Shown: piece by piece, positions 1-4,615 of the stretch
How the letters are laid out: each line of letters begins with the position of its first letter
Position numbering within the stretch: the first letter of the stretch is position 1
From: a virus
Length of the DNA stretch: 26,788 bases
Virus record (IMG/VR): IMGVR_UViG_3300034093_001452
Location: 1-26,788 of that record
Direction: 5' to 3' (one strand)
The notes under the pieces: model-generated
The model's database searches: none
What the model saw: only the letters and a program-made list of their open reading frames with translations
What the model was told of the DNA's origin: nothing
Position numbers and translations under genes: made by a program

Positions 1-349
1 CTACAAGTTTGTGCTCGCTACCGTAACCTTGAAGGTCAATAGGGTATGCCGCAGAAGACGAGTAGTACACAACATGGTCTGGTTTGGTACGTAATGCCCA
101 TTGGAACATATCGGAGTCAATAGCAAGGTCAGTAGCGACTTTTAAAGGGTTTCCTTCAATAGTTGCCCTACCCCCAACAATTGCGGCTAAATGAATAACT
201 AAATCAAATTTAGTATTGTCTTCCGCAAAGAACTTACGAGCATCTAAACCATTAACGATATCAACGCATGTAATATCATTCCCATTATCTAATTGGCGGT
301 GAAATTCACGACCAACAAAACCAGCATCTCCAGTAATTAAAATCTTCAT
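1..349 (-). CDS. NAD-dependent epimerase/dehydratase, N-terminal part (runs off window)
   Basis: Reading down from the ATG at 349 gives 116 codons that run off the window edge, so the C-terminus is missing. The protein opens with an extended-SDR Rossmann motif, TGDAGFVG (GxxGxxG, residues 7, 10, 13), an acidic residue ending beta-2 (D30, expected to bind the NAD ribose), then VIHLAA (51-56) and YYSSSAAYP (95-103), which matches the strand before the catalytic Tyr in nucleotide-sugar epimerases of the GDP-mannose/GDP-fucose or UDP-glucose type. The catalytic YxxxK would lie beyond the edge, so the substrate cannot be named. It lies 11 bases downstream of the glycosyltransferase-like gene on the same strand and is probably co-transcribed. 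No Shine-Dalgarno sequence is visible in the AT-rich gap. Phage epimerases usually supply sugars for glycosylating virion proteins, DNA or host surface; that role is inferred here. Confidence 0.85.
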   Translation of the reverse strand, partial: MKILITGDAGFVGREFHRQLDNGNDITCVDIVNGLDARKFFAEDNTKFDLVIHLAAIVGGRATIEGNPLKVATDLAIDSDMFQWALRTKPDHVVYYSSSAAYPIDLQGYGSEHKLV

Positions 350-360
350 GTATATATATT

Positions 361-1056
361 CTAATCACGAACTACTGTCATGTCATGCCCACGAGATTCA
401 ATTGAACCAACTGCGACAGGAAAATGGGTTGCACGGATATCCGTACGCACATGGGTAGGTATCCCTAATAACTCTTTTGCGTCATGGTGATAACAGGGGT
501 CATCTGTCATTTTTTCGTCAGCATCCCAACGCCACCGAATCTTTGTAAACACTTCACGAGCAGCCATAATTGCGGCTGCCGAGGCCATTGCGTCCATAAC
601 AGGGAAAGGGTAGGTGTCTACTACAGGACCCATTAACCCGTAGGTTGGAATAAAAGGTGCTGTAAGGGGGTAATTCATCTCCAACAACTTTGGCAACACA
701 TCATCTGGTGGTTGACAATCAGCGGCTAAAAATAGAAGATGGGTGCAGTTACCATGTGACTGGGAGTAATCCACAACAAGGTTTTGCCCAAAAACAATAT
801 GGCGAAGACGGTTAGCGGTTGTGACACTTGTACGACCATCATCCAACGAGTATGTCCAGTACTCACCACCAATCTCAGCAAGTCGGTCCAGTAAAGGCTG
901 AAAAGGCTCCAAACCACGTTTGTCTATTTGAATACCCACAAAATACTGTACTTCTGGGTGAGTGCTTTTTACAGCCTCAGCATTACGCATCCAAGATGCC
1001 CAAGTGTCCTCTTGGTCCATAACAAATGCAGCCATTGTGGTGCCTACAACAATCAT
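361..1056 (-). CDS. Glycosyltransferase-like protein (GT-A type, tentative)
   Basis: A 231-residue cytoplasmic protein with no signal or membrane segment. The start at 1056 is supported by AGGAG a few bases upstream on the minus strand. The segment HLLFLAADCQPPDD (about 106-118) sits where GT-A glycosyltransferases have a strand ending in a DxD metal-binding motif; here the motif is degenerate (AADC). A later TDDPCYHHDAKELLG (about 184-198) resembles the acidic acceptor-side helix of phage family-2-like enzymes, followed by VRTDIRATHF, a place where a conserved His often occurs. The N-terminal half does not show a standard nucleotide-sugar loop, so the assignment is by overall pattern only. 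With the epimerase downstream it would form a two-gene sugar-modification unit transcribed away from the structural genes. It could also be a non-catalytic GT-fold protein. Confidence 0.5.
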   Translation of the reverse strand: MIVVGTTMAAFVMDQEDTWASWMRNAEAVKSTHPEVQYFVGIQIDKRGLEPFQPLLDRLAEIGGEYWTYSLDDGRTSVTTANRLRHIVFGQNLVVDYSQSHGNCTHLLFLAADCQPPDDVLPKLLEMNYPLTAPFIPTYGLMGPVVDTYPFPVMDAMASAAAIMAAREVFTKIRWRWDADEKMTDDPCYHHDAKELLGIPTHVRTDIRATHFPVAVGSIESRGHDMTVVRD

Positions 1057-1084
1057 CTTATTCTCCTATTAGGTTTGTCTGATG

Positions 1085-1097
1085 TAAACTATATTCT
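1085..1097 (+). promoter_or_regulatory. TANNNT promoter (TAAACT), leaderless type
   Basis: TAAACT (1085-1090) is followed by 7 bases and an ATG at 1098. The same hexamer sits just before the starts at 4616, 6068 and 19762. No good -35 box is visible. It would drive the small-gene cluster 1121..3928. Confidence 0.5.
1088..1093 (-). promoter_or_regulatory. Possible divergent -10 (TATAGT) for the minus-strand sugar genes
   Basis: On the minus strand TATAGT overlaps the plus-strand TAAACT. A weak TTGCGG lies 18 bases upstream as a possible -35. The leader would be about 30 bases and contains the AGGAG used by the gene starting at 1056. The same minus-strand hexamer recurs in the divergent gap at 4583..4615. 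Confidence 0.35.
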
Positions 1098-1121
1098 ATG
1101 ACTAAAGAGTACCGCAACTAA
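1098..1121 (+). CDS. Possible 7-codon leader peptide (MTKEYRN)
   Basis: ATG at 1098 follows the TAAACT box as in the leaderless genes of this phage, gives seven codons and stops with a TAA whose last base is the first base of the ATG at 1121 (TAATG). Translation could pass from this minigene to the next gene by termination-reinitiation. That gene has only a poorly placed AAAGAG upstream. The alternative is that this is plain 5' leader. Confidence 0.25.
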   Translation: MTKEYRN

Positions 1122-1456
1122 TGGGTTTATCGGGCAAAAATTACGACAAGTTTTCTGGACCAGAATTTACTCCTAATAAAGACCGCAAGATGGCGGAATG
1201 GCGTAAAAAGAAAGAAGCAGAGAACTCAGCAGACCTTGCAGAACAAGGAAAGGCTGAAGCAGCACGAGCATCAGCGGCTGAAGATAAGCCCGAAGGAAAA
1301 GTAGTAAAAAGTGTGCCTGTTACTAAAGATGAGGACACCAGCGTAATTGACGCCATTAATAACCCTACCCCAGGTGGAAAACTTAAAAAACAACGTTCTC
1401 GCCGCAAACACTTTGACACGGGTCACAAACCTACGTTATTTGATGATGTAGAATAG
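1121..1456 (+). CDS. Hypothetical charged protein with C-terminal RRxHFDxGH motif
   Basis: 111 residues, strongly charged and probably mostly disordered or helical: Lys/Glu/Ala-rich in residues 20-62, no hydrophobic core, no signal peptide. I do not recognise the family. The notable feature is the C-terminus: RSRRKHFDTGHKP (about 92-104), which matches RIRRQHFDAGHG at the very end of the gp88-like protein encoded 23 kb away (end at 25014). The gene opens the small-gene cluster and ends 4 bases before the next start. The start is the ATG coupled by TAATG to the possible leader peptide. A role in the virion or its assembly is possible because the motif partner lies among late genes, but this is inference. 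Confidence 0.7.
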   Translation: MGLSGKNYDKFSGPEFTPNKDRKMAEWRKKKEAENSADLAEQGKAEAARASAAEDKPEGKVVKSVPVTKDEDTSVIDAINNPTPGGKLKKQRSRRKHFDTGHKPTLFDDVE

Positions 1457-1460
1457 TTGT

Positions 1461-2426
1461 ATGGCAAATAACCCTAAAAACAGCAAACTGTCTGACCAAT
1501 TTGGAGATTTTGTTGCACCAACAGAATCAGACCTTAATACTATTGAAGACGGTAATGACGGTGGTTATTACAGCCCAGAACGCATTGAAGACATGCGTGT
1601 AGGTTTTTCTGGCGTTGATGCCGATTACACCGCATTTCGTAACTCCAAAGCAAGGACACGTGGCGCAGGAGCAACAGATTTTGAAACCACAAGAGCGGCT
1701 GACAGAAGTGCGGCTGCTGTTGCTGACAACCCAGAGTGGTTAGGTTCTGAACAAACAGGTGGTAGTAAGAATACTGGAAACACTACGGACTTTGACGCCG
1801 CCGATACACATGGTAAATACCGTGGTGCTGGATTTGGTGGCATGGATATTGAGGCTGGACCACGTGCATCTACTTTTGACATACGTCGTCCTAGAAACGC
1901 TGCTGAAGCAGCCAATCGTGCTGCTGGTGAATGGTATATCAAGACTGCTGGACCTACTTGTAACCACCCTCGTTGTCAAGCGCTTCGTGCACGAGGTATG
2001 GAATTATGGGAACCATCAATGGGTTCAGACCGTATGTTAACTGAAAGAGACTACGCTAAGTCAACAGTTCCCCATTTGGCAATTCCTAGCACTCGTACAG
2101 ATGTACGTGTTGCACCTATGAATATTCGCCCAGAGTCAGAAAATGTTCCAGAAGGTGAGCGTGTTGGCTCATTTGGTATACATGACATTGAAACTAAACA
2201 AGGAAGCAAAAAAGACATGGGAGACTTTGCACCTGCTTATGGTAAAGAAACTCTAGTGCCAAAAACTGAACCAATGGATACAAAACACCCACGCTGGAAA
2301 GCATTGATGACTCAGTACATGGCAGCAGCAAAACAGGGGGATTACGATATTTTCCACCCAAGCGATTGGTTAGAACACCAACACGCTCCAGGCGAGGAAT
2401 TTGCACCACTTCCTTGGGAATCATGA
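1461..2426 (+). CDS. Hypothetical protein with GKYRGAG motif and small Cys/His cluster
   Basis: 321 residues, acidic and Gly/Ala/Asp-rich, with low hydrophobicity in the N-terminal half (residues 1-150). It contains GKYRGAG at residues 118-124, repeated in the protein at 23435..23968, and a compact TCNHPRCQALRARG segment (about 165-178) whose two Cys and one His could bind a metal. The C-terminal third (from about 260) looks folded, with HPRWKALMTQYM and DIFHPSDWLEH. I recognise no family. Its stop TGA overlaps the ATG of the next gene (ATGA at 2423-2426), so the two are translationally coupled. Composition and motif sharing with a gene downstream of terminase suggest a late or virion-associated protein; no enzymatic role is visible. 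Confidence 0.75.
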   Translation: MANNPKNSKLSDQFGDFVAPTESDLNTIEDGNDGGYYSPERIEDMRVGFSGVDADYTAFRNSKARTRGAGATDFETTRAADRSAAAVADNPEWLGSEQTGGSKNTGNTTDFDAADTHGKYRGAGFGGMDIEAGPRASTFDIRRPRNAAEAANRAAGEWYIKTAGPTCNHPRCQALRARGMELWEPSMGSDRMLTERDYAKSTVPHLAIPSTRTDVRVAPMNIRPESENVPEGERVGSFGIHDIETKQGSKKDMGDFAPAYGKETLVPKTEPMDTKHPRWKALMTQYMAAAKQGDYDIFHPSDWLEHQHAPGEEFAPLPWES

Positions 2427-2632
2427 GTAAAAAAGCAAAAGTAGTACTTTTATTACAAGGTATTATCTTTGCAAATTGGTTTCTTTCTAAAATGGTAAAT
2501 ACCCTTATGCAAGAATCAGTTGAAGATATTCAAAAAGTACACGCCAATCTTGTTTTTATTGAGCCTGATTGTTTATTGGATGAAGCCCTTGATGGCACTC
2601 GTGACTCCTTAAAGTCTTGGAACAGGTCATGA
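2423..2632 (+). CDS. Small protein with N-terminal hydrophobic segment
   Basis: 69 residues from the ATG at 2423, chosen because it overlaps the preceding stop (ATGA) as at many other junctions here; a start at 2366 would add 19 residues read from inside the upstream gene. The N-terminus is positively charged (MSKKAK) and followed by a hydrophobic stretch of about 16 residues (VVLLLQGIIFANWFLS), consistent with one membrane helix with its N-terminus inside. The rest is an acidic helical tail. No family recognised. A single-TM protein could be an accessory lysis or membrane protein, but nothing specific supports this. It is coupled to the next gene by ATGA. Confidence 0.6.
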   Translation: MSKKAKVVLLLQGIIFANWFLSKMVNTLMQESVEDIQKVHANLVFIEPDCLLDEALDGTRDSLKSWNRS

Positions 2633-2787
2633 TTATTAAGTACCCCGTTCATACCATTTCACAAAGTGAAGCAATTTCTATTGCTCAAAACATGGCTATT
2701 AGTAATGGTTTTAAGCGTTCTATCACCCTTAGTGTTCAACGCCTTGCCGAAACTGAATGGTTAATTAGTCTAGACGTACAGAAGTAG
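2629..2787 (+). CDS. Hypothetical 52-residue protein
   Basis: ATG at 2629 overlaps the upstream TGA (ATGA) and the frame stays open for 52 codons to TAG at 2787. The protein reads as a small alpha/beta unit: a strand (IIKYPVHTI), a helix rich in Ala/Ile (SEAISIAQNMAISN), then two strands (RSITLSVQRL and EWLISLDVQK). I do not recognise it. It immediately precedes a HicA-like gene (2-base gap), so an antitoxin-like partner is conceivable, but it has no clear HicB partial RNase-H fold or DNA-binding domain. The tight coupling on both sides supports it as a real gene. Confidence 0.55.
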   Translation: MIIKYPVHTISQSEAISIAQNMAISNGFKRSITLSVQRLAETEWLISLDVQK

Positions 2788-2789
2788 AT

Positions 2790-3077
2790 ATGGCTGCATC
2801 AGACCACGTAAACCCCGACCAACACATGAACCATGGTCATATCAAACAAAGCGTAACCCATAAGGGTGTACGACAGATGTTAGGTTCTTTAGTAGACAAC
2901 GACGTTAAATTCTTATTATCAACTAAATCAAAACACCATGAATTAAAAATCATTGGTAATGGGATTGTTACATTGTCTCAATCACCAAGTGACCACCACG
3001 CTATTAAAAATATGCAAGGTGACATACAACGTTCAATTCGCCGTGATTTGAACCCTGAGTGGAAGTTTCCTAAATAA
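2790..3077 (+). CDS. HicA-like small protein (dsRBD-like fold, tentative)
   Basis: 95 residues. The segment from about residue 25 to 85 follows the HicA layout: a helix (KGVRQMLGSLVDND), a strand (KFLLSTKS), KSKHHELKI with the two His (49-50) where HicA mRNA interferases have GSHH, then a strand with IVTLSQSPSD and a last helix (NMQGDIQRSIRRD). HicA toxins cleave mRNA using that His, and the family also includes solo phage versions. No HicB-like gene is visible, so it may not act as a toxin. The N-terminus MAASDHV resembles MSASDHL of the Arr-like protein at 3683. It is tightly packed with its neighbours and has no promoter of its own. Confidence 0.5.
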   Translation: MAASDHVNPDQHMNHGHIKQSVTHKGVRQMLGSLVDNDVKFLLSTKSKHHELKIIGNGIVTLSQSPSDHHAIKNMQGDIQRSIRRDLNPEWKFPK

Positions 3078-3078
3078 T

Positions 3079-3552
3079 ATGCCTGGAAAAGAACACTTTG
3101 GTGAACAGTTTGGCATGTCCAAGCGTGAAGAGAGCGAAATTGCAGGTGCTGCTTTTGGTCAACATCTTCTTGATGGTATGGCACAAGCCGAAGGTTTCCA
3201 AGATTATGAACACCACGTACTTTCAAAACAAAATCGTGAAAATGAGCAGTTTCGCCAAAAGTATGAGGTAAACAACCCAGCACATGGACGTTTGGGAACT
3301 GTTCGGTTTAACCCTGACTACGACACCACCGTTTATGAAATAGAGCACCCATCAGGTTGGAAAGGTGTACATACGGGAATGATGATGGAATTGCATCACC
3401 CTAAGCGTGGCGCAGTAGATTTAATTGATTACAACGATTACAACCGCCACGGATTGGGTAGTCCTGCCACAGCAGAAGATTGGCCCGACCCAACTGTCCT
3501 GCACACTGACCTTAACGACTTTGTCCAGGAATCTGGAACAGATTACGACTAA
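3079..3552 (+). CDS. Hypothetical protein sharing a PSGWK segment with the Arr-like neighbour
   Basis: 157 residues, soluble, His/Asp-rich, no signal peptide. The N-terminus (KEHFGEQFGMSKREESE) is helical and the middle has an alpha/beta look: FNPDYDTTVYEIEHPSGWKG (93-112), then MMMELHHPKRGAVDLIDYND. The YEIEHPSGWKG element resembles WEFTSPSGWK at the C-terminus of the protein encoded at 3683..3928, two genes on, which hints at a shared domain or duplication. I do not recognise the family. The stop TAA overlaps the next ATG (TAATG at 3550-3554), so translation is probably coupled to the zinc-ribbon gene. Confidence 0.65.
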   Translation: MPGKEHFGEQFGMSKREESEIAGAAFGQHLLDGMAQAEGFQDYEHHVLSKQNRENEQFRQKYEVNNPAHGRLGTVRFNPDYDTTVYEIEHPSGWKGVHTGMMMELHHPKRGAVDLIDYNDYNRHGLGSPATAEDWPDPTVLHTDLNDFVQESGTDYD

Positions 3553-3683
3553 TGGACGATGATAAAGTCTGTGACCTGTCTGAGCAATGCGTGTGGTGTG
3601 GCGGTCAAATGCGCCCTGAACACGCTCATTATCGGTGCGAATCTTGTGGCTCTAGGGACTCTTGTTGTGAGGGAGTTTATTGA
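3552..3683 (+). CDS. Small zinc-ribbon protein
   Basis: 43 residues read from the ATG that overlaps the upstream stop. Seven cysteines in so short a protein, arranged as CVWC (13-16), then HYRCESCGSRDSCC (26-39), make a zinc ribbon (CxxC ... CxxC) with two extra Cys near the end. Small Cys-rich proteins of this shape, with the HYxCxxCGxxDSCC ending, are common in environmental tailed phages; their function is not established, and roles in transcription or protein binding are guesses. The stop TGA overlaps the next ATG (TGATG at 3681-3685). The gene is easily missed because of its size, but the motif and coupled junctions make it convincing. Confidence 0.8.
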   Translation: MDDDKVCDLSEQCVWCGGQMRPEHAHYRCESCGSRDSCCEGVY

Positions 3684-3928
3684 TGAGCGCATCTGACCAC
3701 CTACACGGTAAACAGTTTTGGCATGGAAGTCCTGTTTCTTTTGAACCTGGTGACATTATTGAAGGTAATAGAAGCGTTCATGGTGTTGCTTTTGCAACCG
3801 ATGACCGTGAAAAAGCAAAAGGATATGGCGACCCCTATGAGGTAGAGCCTGTAAACCATGATGATGTCAAACAACCATACGAGGGCAGTTGGGAATTTAC
3901 TAGCCCATCTGGATGGAAAGTTAAGTAG
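3683..3928 (+). CDS. Small Arr-like / ADP-ribosyltransferase-fold protein
   Basis: 81 residues from the ATG at 3683 (a TTG at 3680 would add one residue; the ATG is coupled to the preceding stop). The order FWHGSPVSFEPGDIIEG (12-28), HGVAFATDDREKAKGYG (33-49), YEVEPV (52-57) follows rifampin ADP-ribosyltransferase (Arr): the His after the first strand (H14), the PGD turn, the AxATxDxxxA helix start and the xYxVEP strand. Arr uses a His-Tyr-Asp triad; here the Tyr place has F37 and no clear counterpart of the Asp is seen, so activity is doubtful. It is also much shorter than Arr (about 140 residues). It is the last gene of the cluster before a hairpin terminator. It could be a host-modifying effector or a structural use of the fold. 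Confidence 0.5.
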   Translation: MSASDHLHGKQFWHGSPVSFEPGDIIEGNRSVHGVAFATDDREKAKGYGDPYEVEPVNHDDVKQPYEGSWEFTSPSGWKVK

Positions 3929-3931
3929 TTA

Positions 3932-3961
3932 TTCACATCTTTATGCACATGGGTGTATAAT
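3932..3961 (+). promoter_or_regulatory. Strong sigma-70-like promoter facing a terminator
   Basis: TTCACA (3932-3937), an 18-base spacer and a perfect TATAAT (3956-3961). This is the best -35/-10 pair in the window, yet the first thing downstream is the hairpin at 3985-4012, about 20 bases after the predicted start. It could make a very short RNA. Confidence 0.45.
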
Positions 3962-3984
3962 TATTAGTGAGGTTTTACCCACCG

Positions 3985-4012
3985 AGACGGATTGCTTGCG
4001 AGCGGTCCGTCT
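3985..4012. terminator. 12-bp hairpin between convergent genes (bidirectional terminator)
   Basis: AGACGGATTGCT (3985-3996) pairs with AGCGGTCCGTCT (4001-4012) around the loop TGCG, with two G-T pairs and the rest Watson-Crick. It lies exactly between the end of the plus-strand cluster (3928) and the stop of the minus-strand methyltransferase (4019). There is no uninterrupted T-tract on either side, only a T-rich stretch from 4012 on the plus strand, as is common for actinobacterial terminators. Confidence 0.75.
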
Positions 4013-4018
4013 TCGTGT

Positions 4019-4582
4019 CTATTTACTGTTTTTAAAAGAAACAGCGACTTGCCATTTAACACGTGCAACTATAGGCCAAGTAACACCACAAACATCACCC
4101 TCTGTAAGGATTAGAGCATCATACTGATTGTAAATATCCTTAAACCCCATATTATTTAATAAGTCAATAATGCGGTCTTCATGACAGTTCCAGTAGTGGG
4201 GAGCACCATCCCACATAACACCATATTTTTCATATTGAAAGTTTTTATCTTGATGTTCTAAGGTAATCATCACATCTTTGATGTCTAACTCATCAGTTTT
4301 CCACATATTAAGAACTTTAAAGACATCAGGACCAACCACCATAATTTGAGCATCTGGCGTGGCAATACGTGAGATTTCATTTAAAAATGACGGTACATCA
4401 TTCCAAGAGATATGTTCAAGGATGTGACCTAAATAGATAACATCAAAAGATGAGTCATCAAACGGGTAAGGTTCTCCACTTTTTACTAGAACGTCAGGTG
4501 TTATGTTTTCACTTTGAAATACATCAGTGTTAACCCACCCATCCGCATAAAAAGGACCACATCCTACGTTTAGTTTGTTCAT
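4019..4582 (-). CDS. Class I SAM-dependent methyltransferase
   Basis: 187 residues. KLNVGCGPFYADGWVNTDV (3-21) is motif I with its post-I acidic residue (D20), followed by PYPFDDSSFDVIYLGHILEH (38-57), typical of the Methyltransf_11-like family in which DVI.. .LEH marks motif II, and a strand with IMVVGPD after the helix of motif III. The C-terminal region contains WDGAPHYWNCHEDRIIDLL, probably covering the acceptor site. Such enzymes next to glycosyltransferase and epimerase genes often methylate sugars or lipids; the target here is unknown. It is a single-gene unit on the minus strand, divergent from the exported protein and convergent with the small-gene cluster. The ATG at 4582 has AAGG 3 bases upstream and a TATAGT box 8 bases upstream. 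Confidence 0.88.
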   Translation of the reverse strand: MNKLNVGCGPFYADGWVNTDVFQSENITPDVLVKSGEPYPFDDSSFDVIYLGHILEHISWNDVPSFLNEISRIATPDAQIMVVGPDVFKVLNMWKTDELDIKDVMITLEHQDKNFQYEKYGVMWDGAPHYWNCHEDRIIDLLNNMGFKDIYNQYDALILTEGDVCGVTWPIVARVKWQVAVSFKNSK

Positions 4583-4590
4583 ATGCCTTC

Positions 4591-4596
4591 ACTATA
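4591..4596 (-). promoter_or_regulatory. TATAGT -10 box for the methyltransferase
   Basis: On the minus strand TATAGT lies 8 bases before the ATG at 4582, so the leader would be very short but does contain AAGG. It shares a 33-base divergent gap with the promoter of the gene at 4616. Confidence 0.45.
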
Positions 4597-4603
4597 ACAC
4601 TGA

Positions 4604-4615
4604 TAAACTGTATTA
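4604..4615 (+). promoter_or_regulatory. Leaderless promoter TAAACT-N6-ATG
   Basis: TAAACT (4604-4609), six bases (GTATTA), then ATG at 4616. No Shine-Dalgarno sequence is present and none would fit in a transcript starting at the ATG. The 11 bases TAAACTGTATT are identical to those before the endolysin gene (19750-19760). Confidence 0.6.

Noticed and set aside
2629-3077. Possible HicA-HicB toxin-antitoxin pair
   Set aside because: The 52-residue neighbour of the HicA-like protein shows no HicB fold or DNA-binding domain, so a complete toxin-antitoxin system is not supported.
3967-4035. GTG frame of 22 codons just after TATAAT
   Set aside because: It runs through the terminator hairpin and into the methyltransferase gene, and the product has no recognisable features; kept only as a remark in the findings.
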